NCBI GenBank assembly: GCA_020249145.1
Contig: JADCGF010000005.1
Coordinates: 248,001-312,000, forward strand
Reading direction: 5' to 3'
DNA: 64,000 nt
Source of the DNA: Roseomonas sp.
GTDB taxonomy: Bacteria > Pseudomonadota > Alphaproteobacteria > Acetobacterales > Acetobacteraceae
In this document: piece by piece, positions 26,918 through 34,234 of the stretch
How the letters are laid out: every line of letters starts with the position of its first letter
Numbering within the stretch: position 1 is the stretch's first letter
Notes under the pieces: generated by a model
Databases searched by the model: none
What the model saw: only the letters and a program-made list of their open reading frames with translations
Told to the model about the DNA's origin: nothing
Program-made: the position numbers and the translations under genes

Positions 26918-26935
26918 GCGGGTGCAGGGGATGGC
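26918..26935 (+). repeat. 18-bp direct repeat, right copy
   Basis: Identical to 26049-26066 (the dipeptidase 3' end) but here non-coding, 53 bp before the comM start. It marks the right border of the low-GC segment. Confidence 0.8.
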
Positions 26936-26961
26936 TGAAATATAACTTATAGTTGTATTTC

Positions 26962-26976
26962 GGCGCAGAATGCGCC
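26962..26976. promoter_or_regulatory. Palindrome just upstream of comM
   Basis: GGCGCA-GAA-TGCGCC, a perfect 6+3+6 palindrome ending 12 bp before the comM start and preceded by an AT-rich stretch (TATAACTTATAG at 26941-26952). It could be an operator or a hairpin close to the ribosome site. Confidence 0.3.
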
Positions 26977-26988
26977 AATCATGCAGGC

Positions 26989-28506
26989 ATGAGCATTGCC
27001 CGCATCGCCACCTTCGCCTTCGCTGGGATCGACGCCCAGGCGGTTGAAGTGCAGGTGCAAATCGCCCCCGGCCTGCCGGCCTTCCTCGTGGTTGGCTTGC
27101 CAGATAAGGCCGTCGCGGAAAGCCGGGAAAGGGTGCGCGCGGCCTTGCTGGGCATGGGGCTGTCGCTACCGCCCAAGCGCGTGCTGGTGAACCTGGCCCC
27201 CGCTGATATCGCCAAGGAAGGCAGCCATTTCGATCTGCCCATTGCGCTCGCCGTGCTGGCCGCAATGAATGTCCTGCCGCGTGATGAATTGGCGGGTTTC
27301 GCTGCGCTCGGCGAATTGTCGCTAGATGGCGCCATCATGCCCGTGGCGGGCGTGCTGCCGGCCGCACTTGGCGCTTCGGCACGCGAATTGGGGTTGATCT
27401 GCCCCGCAGCGCAGGGCGGTGAAGCGGCCTGGGCGGGTCAGATTGAAGTGCTGGCCGCGCCTGATCTTCCCGCGCTGCTCAATCACTTCAAGGGCGTGCA
27501 GCTATTGCGCGCGCCTGAGGCGCCAAAGCTGGATGCAGCACCTCCGACAGGCCCCTGCCTTTCCGATGTGAAGGGGCAGGAAACCGCGAAGCGCGCCTTG
27601 GAAATCGCTGCGGCGGGCGGGCATAATTTGCTGATGATCGGCCCGCCGGGTGGCGGCAAATCCATGCTGGCGGCACGACTATCCGCGCTGCTGCCAGATC
27701 TTTCGCCGTCTGAGGCTTTGGAAGTCAGCCTGGTGCATTCCATCGCCGGATTACTGCAAGGCGGGCGCCTGGTGACGCGCCCACCATTTCGGGAGCCGCA
27801 TCATTCCGCTTCCATGCCCGCACTGGTGGGCGGAGGTTCCCGCGCAAAGCCGGGCGAAATCAGCCTGGCGCATCGCGGCGTGTTGTTCCTTGATGAATGG
27901 CCGGAGTTTCCGCGCACCGCGTTGGAAGCCCTGCGTCAGCCAATGGAGACCGGGCGCACCACCATCAGCCGTGTACATTCGCATGTGACCTATCCGGCGC
28001 GATTTCAGTGCATTGCGGCGATGAACCCCTGCCGATGCGGCTATCTGGGGCAGCCTGGGCGCGAATGCGGTCGCGCGCCGCGCTGTGGAGAGGATTATCA
28101 GATGCGCCTTTCCGGCCCGCTGCTGGACCGGATGGATATCACCATTGAAGTCATGCCGATCGCGCCCGCGGAATTGGCCCGCGCGCCGGCGGGGGAGGCC
28201 AGTGCGGCGGTGGCCGCGCGCGTCAAGGCAGCACGCACCGCGCAACGCGCGCGTTATGGTACCGATGGCCCGCCGAATAATGCGGAAGCAAGCCTTGCCC
28301 AATTACAGCTTGGGCTGGAAGCAGAAGCCGCGACGCTGCTTGAAGTGGCGGCAAGCAGGCTTGGGCTTTCCTCTCGCGGACAGGTGCGAAGCATGCGTGT
28401 GGCGCGCACCATCGCTGATCTGGCCGGCAGCGCCATGATCCGGCGCGCGCATATCGCCGAAGCGCTCGCCTTCCGCCATCGCATGCCGGGACGGGTTGCT
28501 GCTTGA
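26989..28506 (+). CDS. comM: YifB/ComM family Mg-chelatase-like AAA+ ATPase
   Basis: A 505-residue hexameric helicase. In naturally competent bacteria ComM drives branch migration during integration of incoming DNA. The N-terminal Lon-like domain (residues 1-170, IARIATFAFAGIDAQ start) is followed by Walker A GPPGGGKS (about 222), Walker B VLFLDEWPEF (about 303) and the cysteine-containing NPCRCGYLG segment. The C-terminal Mg-chelatase domain ends at RHRMPGRVA. The ATG at 26989 is chosen over a TTG at 26953. The stop codon is followed immediately by a triplicated 54-bp palindromic repeat. Confidence 0.93.
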   Translation: MSIARIATFAFAGIDAQAVEVQVQIAPGLPAFLVVGLPDKAVAESRERVRAALLGMGLSLPPKRVLVNLAPADIAKEGSHFDLPIALAVLAAMNVLPRDELAGFAALGELSLDGAIMPVAGVLPAALGASARELGLICPAAQGGEAAWAGQIEVLAAPDLPALLNHFKGVQLLRAPEAPKLDAAPPTGPCLSDVKGQETAKRALEIAAAGGHNLLMIGPPGGGKSMLAARLSALLPDLSPSEALEVSLVHSIAGLLQGGRLVTRPPFREPHHSASMPALVGGGSRAKPGEISLAHRGVLFLDEWPEFPRTALEALRQPMETGRTTISRVHSHVTYPARFQCIAAMNPCRCGYLGQPGRECGRAPRCGEDYQMRLSGPLLDRMDITIEVMPIAPAELARAPAGEASAAVAARVKAARTAQRARYGTDGPPNNAEASLAQLQLGLEAEAATLLEVAASRLGLSSRGQVRSMRVARTIADLAGSAMIRRAHIAEALAFRHRMPGRVAA

Positions 28507-28560
28507 GCATTTTCAAGCCAAGTGGTTTCACTTGGCGGCTCGGAAAATGCGATCAAACAA
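28507..28560 (+). repeat. 54-bp palindromic repeat unit, copy 1
   Basis: First unit of three head-to-tail copies, starting on the base after the comM stop. Outer stem GCATTTTC/GAAAATGC and inner stem GCCAAGTG-GTTT-CACTTGGC give a two-tier hairpin. The unit ends with GATCAAACAA. Single copies recur at 57843 and 60748. Confidence 0.9.
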
Positions 28561-28614
28561 GCATTTTCAAGCCAAGTAGTCTCACTTGGCGACTCGGAAA
28601 ATGCGATCAGACAT
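28561..28614 (+). repeat. 54-bp palindromic repeat unit, copy 2
   Basis: Exact-phase tandem copy of the preceding unit with a few substitutions. The inner stem keeps seven pairs (GCCAAGT/ACTTGGC) and the outer stem is intact. Confidence 0.9.
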
Positions 28615-28668
28615 GCATTTTCAAGGCAAGTGGTTTCACTTGGCGGCTCGGAAAATGCGATCAAACAA
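28615..28668 (+). repeat. 54-bp palindromic repeat unit, copy 3
   Basis: Third tandem copy, nearly identical to copy 1 with one change in the inner stem (GGCAAGTG). It is followed after 6 nt by the GTGAAC hairpin. Confidence 0.9.
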
Positions 28669-28674
28669 ACATTT

Positions 28675-28714
28675 AGTGCGTCTCCCGTGAACAAATGTGA
28701 ACGGGAAATGCATT
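28675..28714 (+). repeat. GTGAAC-type hairpin, locus 1
   Basis: A 40-nt hairpin centred on CCCGTGAAC-AAAT-GTGAACGGG. The outer arms from 28675 and 28714 pair with wobble pairs and one mismatch. It reaches the stop codon of the convergent GNAT gene. With the three 54-bp units it fills the whole gap between the ends of comM and the GNAT gene. Confidence 0.8.
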
Positions 28715-29180
28715 AAAGCGAGGCATCCGGGGATAGCCGCAGCACATAGGAATGCCAGGGCGCGCGCGCTGCAATACGTTCATACAATGCAATGGCGGCC
28801 TGGTCTGTCTCTGGCACGATCCATCGCAGATGCGACCAGCCTCGCGAATGGCCAATGGCAGTAAGCCCTTCAATCAAGGCTTGCGCCACGCCCTGGCGGC
28901 GGGCGGATGAGCGCACGAAAAGATCATCCAGCGCGCCGCAGCGCCGGGCGAAGACAATTTCCGGTAGGTCGAAGAAATGCGCAAAACCCAGCGCCTCATC
29001 ACCGCGGAAGGCGCCCAGGATTTCGGCGCGCGGGTCATCGGTGATCAGCTTCAGCATTTCGGGTGCGGTCGCGGGCGCAGCACCGGCAAGATGCGGCGCC
29101 ATCTCTGCGCCATAGGCCTTGAGCAATGGCAAAAGCAGATGATGGGCATGCGCCGGCAGCAGGCGCGTCTCAAAGGTCAT
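28713..29180 (-). CDS. GNAT family N-acetyltransferase
   Basis: A 155-residue acetyl-CoA-dependent acetyltransferase. The acetyl-CoA pyrophosphate-binding motif A is visible as DDLFVRSSARRQGVAQALI (about residues 85-103, with RRQGVA). Motif B follows in HLRWIVPETDQAAIALYERI. The acceptor substrate cannot be predicted. The gene converges with comM and its stop codon touches the hairpin of the intergenic element. Its upstream neighbour, the histone-like gene, ends in its own terminator. Confidence 0.88.
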   Translation of the reverse strand: MTFETRLLPAHAHHLLLPLLKAYGAEMAPHLAGAAPATAPEMLKLITDDPRAEILGAFRGDEALGFAHFFDLPEIVFARRCGALDDLFVRSSARRQGVAQALIEGLTAIGHSRGWSHLRWIVPETDQAAIALYERIAARAPWHSYVLRLSPDASL

Positions 29181-29192
29181 GATGCAGGCACC

Positions 29193-29234
29193 AAAAACAC
29201 TTAGGGCGCCGCATGCTTGGCATGCGACGCCCTA
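29193..29234 (-). terminator. Intrinsic terminator of the histone-like gene
   Basis: A 15-bp stem with one mismatch, TAGGGCGCCGCATGC (29202-29216) and its complement ending at 29234, with a 3-nt loop. On the minus strand a T run (complement of 29193-29197) follows. It sits just after the stop of the Lys/Ala-rich gene. Confidence 0.8.
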
Positions 29235-29255
29235 GTGCCGGGATCCGGTAGCTGA

Positions 29256-29774
29256 TTAGCTCGCCGGGGTTTCGGTGGGCGCCGGAGCAGGAGCAGCGAC
29301 CTTACGGCGACGCGGAGCAGCCTTCTTCGCGGCAGGCTTCTTCGCAGCGGCCTTCTTCGCAGCCGGCTTCTTCGCAGCAGCCTTCTTCGCGGCAGGCTTC
29401 TTGGCAGCAGCCTTCTTCGCAGCAGGCTTCTTCTTGGCGGCAACCTTCTTAGCAGCAGGCTTCTTAGCAGCAGCCTTCTTCGCGGCAGGCTTCTTGGCAG
29501 CAGCCTTCTTCGCAGCCGGCTTCTTCGCAGCAGCCTTCTTCGCGGCAGGCTTCTTGGCAGCAGCCTTCTTCGCAGCCGGCTTCTTCTTGGCAGCGGCCTT
29601 CTTCGCAGCCGGCTTCTTCGCAGCGGCCTTCTTCGCAGCCGGCTTCTTCGCAGCAGGCTTACGCTTCGCAGGCGCCTTCTTCTTAGCCGCAGCCATGGCC
29701 ATCGCCTGGGCGCGCGGGGTTTCTTCGGTTTCGGTAGTCTCGATGATATCAGTCATCAGAGGATGAATCTCCAT
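29256..29774 (-). CDS. Histone H1-like Lys/Ala/Pro-repeat DNA-binding protein
   Basis: A 172-residue, very basic protein. An acidic N-terminal segment ([11 protein letters not shown], about residues 8-18) is followed by some 130 residues of pentad repeats of the [10 protein letters not shown] type, then RRRK and a Pro/Ala tail. It resembles the C-terminal domain of eukaryotic H1, chlamydial Hc2, Bordetella BpH1/BpH2 and Pseudomonas AlgP, which bind and compact DNA. The pentad DNA is itself repetitive, so copy number is likely to vary between strains. The ATG at 29774 has AGGA 4 nt upstream; an ATG at 29756 is the alternative. Confidence 0.85.
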   Translation of the reverse strand: MEIHPLMTDIIETTETEETPRAQAMAMAAAKKKAPAKRKPAAKKPAAKKAAAKKPAAKKAAAKKKPAAKKAAAKKPAAKKAAAKKPAAKKAAAKKPAAKKAAAKKPAAKKVAAKKKPAAKKAAAKKPAAKKAAAKKPAAKKAAAKKPAAKKAAPRRRKVAAPAPAPTETPAS

Positions 29775-30281
29775 GTGTTCCTGTTGAGGGCGGTCATGGC
29801 AGAGTCACGCTGTGCGCGACCAATGCCCAATTCCAACCCGGGGTACAGCAGGCAAGAACGATAATGGCGGCGACGCGCGGATCCCGATGCGCGGACCGAC
29901 AGGACGAAAAGTCTCCTCGAAGCGCAGCCGCCAATAGGGGCTCGGCGCGCGGCATGCCGGCGCGGCGTATTCCCCCTGGCCTCTCTCCCACTCCTTGCAC
30001 ACGCCGTTGCGGCGGTTTGGGGTGGTGCGGAACCCTGATCGCGTATGGCGAAGCGTTCCCCGAGTCTGCGGTCCATGGACCGTCCTTCCCTGCTGCGGCA
30101 ATTCTGCCTTGCCGATTGCAGCGCCTTCCCGCTTCATCGCGTCTTTATTCAGGTGATGCACCTGGATTTAGGAGCGATGTTTCGCAGCGATTAGGCAGTG
30201 CGAATCGCGCAATAGAATCGCGCGCAACGCACGCTATCTTCATCACCATGAGTCGTGTCAACAAAATCCGTCACATCTCGC
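29775..30281. other. Intergenic region with no recognised gene
   Basis: About 500 bp between the divergently oriented ends of the histone-like gene (its 5' side) and the citrate synthase terminator. Open frames on both strands look like noise: they have no family motifs and poor ribosome sites. It should contain the promoter of the histone-like gene. The only notable structure is a palindrome at 30150. Confidence 0.6.
30150..30164. promoter_or_regulatory. Palindrome in the 29.8-30.3 kb gap
   Basis: CAGGTG-ATG-CACCTG, a perfect 6+3+6 palindrome, possibly an operator. No nearby start codon supports a particular target gene; the histone-like gene begins about 375 bp away. Confidence 0.25.
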
Positions 30282-30317
30282 AAAAAAAAATGCGCGCATC
30301 GCATCACGATGCGCGCA
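30282..30317 (-). terminator. Intrinsic terminator of the methylcitrate synthase operon
   Basis: TGCGCGCATCG (30291-30301), a 5-nt loop, and its perfect 11-bp complement (30307-30317). On the minus strand it is followed by nine T (the A run at 30282-30290). It lies 80 bp downstream of the prpC stop and is one of the strongest terminators in the window. Confidence 0.93.
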
Positions 30318-30396
30318 GTGTGACATGGATGTCGCGGTTTTATCGCCCGCGATGCGCCTTCACCATCTCTGAAAAAATGATGAAGGCATCAGCAAG

Positions 30397-31533
30397 TTAA
30401 CGCGCTGACAGCGGCGGCACAGGGCGCTGTTCCGGCCCTGTGTACCAGGAAAGCGGACGGATCAGCCGATTATCCGCGCCCTGTTCAATCACATGCGCCG
30501 ACCAGCCCGTGATGCGCGACGCGACGAAGATTGGCGTGAAGAGCGGGATTTCAAAACCCATCAGGTAATAGGCAGGGCCTGCCGGGAAATCGAGGTTCGG
30601 GTGGATGTTCTTCTTCTCAAGCATCTCACCGGCCAGGATGCGGCTGATCTCCATCCAGGTCTTATCGCCCACAACTTCGGCCATTTTCTCGGCATATTTG
30701 CGCATGGTGGGCACGCGGCTATCGCCGGTCTTGTAGACGCGATGGCCAAAGCCCATCACCAGCGCCTTATGGTCGAAGCGGCTTTGGATCCATTCCTTCG
30801 CAAGCTTCGGATCGCCGATTTCCTTGAGCGTATGCATCACCGCCTCATTGGCGCCGCCATGCAAAGGCCCCTTGAGCGAGGCAATGCCCGCCGTGATCGC
30901 GCCATGCATATCAGCACCTGAGGAGGTCACCAGCCGCGCCGTATAGGTGGAAGCGTTGAAGGTGTGTTCCGCATACAGGATCATGGAAACATCAAAGGCC
31001 TTCAGCACTTCGGGCTGCGGCACCTTGCCAAGGATCAGGTTGAAGACGTTCTCGGCGAAGCTATGCGCGGGGTTCGGCGCCACCACCGGCAGGCCGCGGG
31101 AAGCACGATAGGCCGCCGCAATCGCCGTTGGGATCTTGGCGAAAAGCCGCTTGGCCTTGCGATACTGCGCGGGCTGGGAAACATCGCCCGCTTCAGGGTC
31201 TTCCATCCCCATGAAGGATACGGCGGTACGGATGGCATCCATCGGGTGCGCATCCTTCGGGAATTCGCGGATCACGCAATGCAGCGCGGGGCTGATCTCA
31301 CGCTCGGCAGCGGTTTCAGCCTTGAAGGCGGCAAGCTGCTTGGCATTGGGCAATTCGCCTTCCCACAGCAGATAGGCCACTTCCTCAAAGCTGCAATTCT
31401 CGGCCAAATCCTGCACCGCATAGCCGCGATAGGTCAGGCTATTCGTCTCCGGCATAACCTTGGAGACGGCGGAGACATCGGCATAAACGCCGACCAGGCC
31501 CTTATAGATTTCAGGTTTCGTGGTTTCGTTCAT
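30397..31533 (-). CDS. prpC: 2-methylcitrate synthase / citrate synthase
   Basis: A 378-residue short-type citrate synthase. The opening GLVGVYADVSAVSKV and NSLTYRGYAVQDLAE are typical of PrpC-like enzymes. Catalytic residues are in GPLHGGANEAVM (His), GFGHRVYK (His) and NLDFPAGPAYYLMG (Asp). The gene lies downstream of a PrpD-like gene on the same strand, supporting a role in the methylcitrate cycle, which oxidises propionyl-CoA. Bifunctional activity with acetyl-CoA is common in this group. PrpB is not in the window. Confidence 0.9.
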   Translation of the reverse strand: MNETTKPEIYKGLVGVYADVSAVSKVMPETNSLTYRGYAVQDLAENCSFEEVAYLLWEGELPNAKQLAAFKAETAAEREISPALHCVIREFPKDAHPMDAIRTAVSFMGMEDPEAGDVSQPAQYRKAKRLFAKIPTAIAAAYRASRGLPVVAPNPAHSFAENVFNLILGKVPQPEVLKAFDVSMILYAEHTFNASTYTARLVTSSGADMHGAITAGIASLKGPLHGGANEAVMHTLKEIGDPKLAKEWIQSRFDHKALVMGFGHRVYKTGDSRVPTMRKYAEKMAEVVGDKTWMEISRILAGEMLEKKNIHPNLDFPAGPAYYLMGFEIPLFTPIFVASRITGWSAHVIEQGADNRLIRPLSWYTGPEQRPVPPLSAR

Positions 31534-31561
31534 CGGGTTTCTTCCCTTGCTTTATGGCTTC

Positions 31562-31586
31562 GGGTCAGCGCCTGTGGCGCTGACCC
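31562..31586. other. Perfect hairpin between prpD and prpC
   Basis: GGGTCAGCGCC-TGT-GGCGCTGACCC: 11 perfect pairs and a 3-nt loop in the 73-bp gap between prpD and prpC. There is no T run on the minus strand, so it may be an mRNA-stabilising or processing hairpin that sets the ratio of the two products, not a terminator. Confidence 0.55.
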
Positions 31587-31606
31587 TGCCTTCCTCAATC
31601 ACCAGT

Positions 31607-33133
31607 TCAGAAGATACCGGGCTTGCTGTCCAGCAGGCCGCCAGCCGGCAGCGCCACATTCAGCGCGCTGAGTTCACCCGCCTTCAGCTTCGTCAGATCC
31701 TGCACCACTTCCAGGAAGCGATTGGACTCGCGGGTTGAGATGATGCCATCCGTGATGGTCTGGAATTTGCGGATGTAATCCGCCCGACCAAAGGGCTTGG
31801 CGCCATTCGGGTGGGCATTGGCGACGCCAAGTTCATCCACCAACCGCGAGCCATCCTTGAACAGGATTTCCACGCGCCCGCCGAAGGAAAGCTCATTGGG
31901 GTCGCGGGAATGGTATTTGCGGGTCCATTCCGCATCCTCGCGCGTTTCGATCTTGTGCCAGAGCCTGACGGTATCGGCCCGGCCCGCACGCTTCGGCGCA
32001 TAGCTGTCCACATGGTGCCAGCGCCCATCCTGCAGCGCGACGGCGAAGATATACATGATGGAGTGATCCAGCGTCTCACGGCTCGCCTTCGGGTCCATCT
32101 TTTGCGGATCATTCGCCCCGGTGCCGATCACGTAATGGGTGTGGTGGCTGGTATGGATGATGATCTTCTCAATCGCCTCCATATCCGCGATCTGTTCGCG
32201 CATGCGGAAGGCCAGGTCAATCAGCGCCTGGGACTGATACTCCGCCGAATGTTCCTTGGTGTAGGAATCAAGGATGGAGCGCTTGGGTTCGCCCGCTTCC
32301 GGCAGCGGCACCTCATAATAGATCGGGCCATAGACATCCTTGCGGTTGGACCGCCCAGCGAGCACCCAGGCAATCACGCTGTCTTCACCTTCATAAATCG
32401 GCGAAGGCGCGCCTTCGCCCCGCATGCAGCGATCCACCGCTTCCACGGCAAGCTTGCCGGCATGGGCGGGGGCATAGGCCTTCCAGGATGAAATCTCGCC
32501 CTTGCGGGACTGGCGGAAAGACACCGAGGTATGCAAAGCCTGCTGGATGGATTGGAAAACCACTTCCTGCTTTAGGCCGAGCAGCGTGCCGATGCCGGCA
32601 GCGGCGGCGGGGCAAAGATGGGCGATATGGTCCACCTTATGTTCATGCAGGCAAATCGCGCGCACCAGATCAATATGCAGCTCATAGCCGGTGGCCAGGC
32701 CACGGATCAGATCACGCCCGGATTTCCCCATGGCCTGCGCCACCGCCAGCACTGGTGGGATGTTATCGCCGGGGTGGGAGTAATCGGCGGCAAGGAAGGT
32801 GTCGTGCATATCCAATTCGCGCACGGCGGTGCCATTCGCCCAGGCAGCCCATTCCGGGGAAACCGTGGTGGCGGATTTCACGCCAAATACCTGCGCGCCG
32901 CCCGCCTTCTTCGCATGGCCAAGCGCCATGCCGCGTGCGGAGACGACCGGGCGGCGATTGATGGCGGCGATGGCGACTGATGCATTGTCGATGATCCGGT
33001 TGATGATCATCTCCTGCACCGGCTTTTCGACCGCGACCTTGTCTACGGCGACTCCGGCCATTTTCCAGGCCAATTGGTCTTCGCGCTTCAATAGCGCCTT
33101 GGATGGGTGAACCTTTACGGCGTTGAGTTTCAT
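31607..33133 (-). CDS. prpD: MmgE/PrpD family protein (2-methylcitrate dehydratase-like)
   Basis: A 508-residue member of the MmgE/PrpD family, cofactor-free dehydratases acting on 2-methylcitrate and related acids. Landmarks are [15 protein letters not shown] near residue 50, [28 protein letters not shown] (about 102-130) and [28 protein letters not shown]. The ATG at 33133 has a plausible ribosome site; the frame runs open to 33259. The length and the neighbouring prpC support PrpD function, though other MmgE-type substrates are possible. A LysR-type regulator is divergent, 136 bp away. Confidence 0.88.
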   Translation of the reverse strand: MKLNAVKVHPSKALLKREDQLAWKMAGVAVDKVAVEKPVQEMIINRIIDNASVAIAAINRRPVVSARGMALGHAKKAGGAQVFGVKSATTVSPEWAAWANGTAVRELDMHDTFLAADYSHPGDNIPPVLAVAQAMGKSGRDLIRGLATGYELHIDLVRAICLHEHKVDHIAHLCPAAAAGIGTLLGLKQEVVFQSIQQALHTSVSFRQSRKGEISSWKAYAPAHAGKLAVEAVDRCMRGEGAPSPIYEGEDSVIAWVLAGRSNRKDVYGPIYYEVPLPEAGEPKRSILDSYTKEHSAEYQSQALIDLAFRMREQIADMEAIEKIIIHTSHHTHYVIGTGANDPQKMDPKASRETLDHSIMYIFAVALQDGRWHHVDSYAPKRAGRADTVRLWHKIETREDAEWTRKYHSRDPNELSFGGRVEILFKDGSRLVDELGVANAHPNGAKPFGRADYIRKFQTITDGIISTRESNRFLEVVQDLTKLKAGELSALNVALPAGGLLDSKPGIF

Positions 33134-33269
33134 CTGGGGCTTCTCCCTTTGTTGCTGGCGGCTTGCCTGATGGGGTGATCTTGTGCGCCCATCGCGCGCC
33201 ATCGTCCAATCCAATTGACGTGGCACGCTGATAGGTTTTCCGTATGGGCGGAACAACATTGGAAGACAG

Positions 33270-34196
33270 ATGGATTTTCGCCTGATCCGCCGCCTGGGGC
33301 ATTTTCTGGCTGTGGCCGAAGAAGGTCATTTTGGTCGCGCCGCCGCGCGGCTTGGCATTTCGCAACCGCCGCTGACCGCGCAAATCCAGTTGCTGGAAAA
33401 GGAACTTGGCGTGAAGTTGCTGGAACGCAGCGGCAAGGGCGCGCGCCCAACGCGGGAGGGTGAGGCGCTGCTGCCACTGGCGCGGCGTGTCGCCGGCAAT
33501 GCGGCGGACCTGGAAAGCCTGGCGCGCGAATTGCGCATGGGCCATCACGCGCCGGTTTCGATTGCCTGCGTCACCTCGGCGCTATTCGATTACCTGCCGC
33601 CGATTGTGCGCGCCATGCAGGCAGCGCGGCCCGAAGCCGCGATTGGTGTGCGGGAGATGGATACCGCGGAAGCTTTGGAAGCGCTGCGCCGTGGTGAGGT
33701 TGATCTGGCCTTGCTGCGTTCAGACCGCGACCGCGCGCCGATCAAGCTGCGGCCGCTGGGTGAAGACAGGCTCGCCGCCGCTTTGCCGGAAGGGCATCCG
33801 ATCCTCGCCGGGCCTGATCCCTTGCCGCTGGCAGCACTCGCCGAAGCGCCGATGCTGATGCTGCCGCGCGCGATCAGCCCGGCCTATTCCGATGCGATGA
33901 CAGCGGCCTGCCATGCGGCGGGCTTCACGCCGCGGGTGGTGCGTGAAGTGGGTTCGGCCATGGCGCAGCTTGGCTTTGTCGCGGCGGGGCTTGGTGTGGC
34001 TTTGGTTTCGGAAGGCATGGCGCGGCTTAATCCGCCGGGCGTTGCCTTTCGCATCCTCGCTGGCCCCATACGCGGTGTTGGCGTGGCGCTCGCCTGGAAT
34101 GCGGAGCGGGAGAATGAGGCGACAAGCCTCGCGCTTGAGATTGCCAATGCGCAATTCGGGCCATCGGCCCTGGCCCGCGGCGCCAGGCTGCTTTAG
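33270..34196 (+). CDS. LysR family transcriptional regulator
   Basis: A 308-residue LysR regulator. The winged helix-turn-helix covers residues 1-60 ([33 protein letters not shown]), followed by a linker helix and a two-lobed periplasmic-binding-like effector domain (about 92-295). It lies between prpD (divergent) and the hydantoinase gene (38 bp downstream, same strand). It could therefore control the methylcitrate pair, the hydantoin operon, or both. A divergent target is the usual LysR arrangement. Confidence 0.92.
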   Translation: MDFRLIRRLGHFLAVAEEGHFGRAAARLGISQPPLTAQIQLLEKELGVKLLERSGKGARPTREGEALLPLARRVAGNAADLESLARELRMGHHAPVSIACVTSALFDYLPPIVRAMQAARPEAAIGVREMDTAEALEALRRGEVDLALLRSDRDRAPIKLRPLGEDRLAAALPEGHPILAGPDPLPLAALAEAPMLMLPRAISPAYSDAMTAACHAAGFTPRVVREVGSAMAQLGFVAAGLGVALVSEGMARLNPPGVAFRILAGPIRGVGVALAWNAERENEATSLALEIANAQFGPSALARGARLL

Positions 34197-34234
34197 GTTA
34201 TTAGGCTGTCTTTGCGCATCCGCAGGAGTATCCC

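Larger units (their letters stand above)
26049..26935. mobile_element. Possible small inserted segment flanked by direct repeats
   Basis: An approximately 870-bp stretch with clearly lower GC and more AT-rich codons than its neighbours. It is bounded by the 18-bp direct repeats and carries one hypothetical membrane-protein gene. The left repeat is the coding end of the dipeptidase gene and the right repeat is non-coding, as expected for integration at a gene's 3' end that restores the reading frame. No integrase or transposase is inside, so it would be a remnant or a passively mobilised unit. The interpretation is inference. Confidence 0.45.

Noticed and set aside
28507..28668. The triplicated 54-bp unit as a CRISPR array
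   Set aside because: The units are contiguous, with no unique spacers and no cas genes nearby.
28687..28703. GAAC...GAAC pairs in the repeat elements as possible LexA (SOS) boxes
   Set aside because: The spacing is 6 nt, not 7 as in the true SOS box at 54436, and the motif is part of a paired hairpin repeated beside unrelated genes.
28522..28716. A 64-codon open frame with an 18-residue repeat running through the tandem 54-bp units
   Set aside because: The frame stays open only because 54 is a multiple of three. There is no ribosome site, the opposite strand is equally open, and the DNA palindromes explain the pattern.
29275..29766. A 163-codon plus-strand frame opposite the histone-like gene, rich in Ala and Phe
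   Set aside because: It is the mirror of the AAG/GCC-type pentad repeat of the real gene and lacks a ribosome site.
29805..30400. Open frames on both strands in the gap between the histone-like gene and prpC
   Set aside because: There are no recognisable motifs or ribosome sites. The plus-strand frame runs through the strong terminator at 30282-30317 and into the prpC stop.
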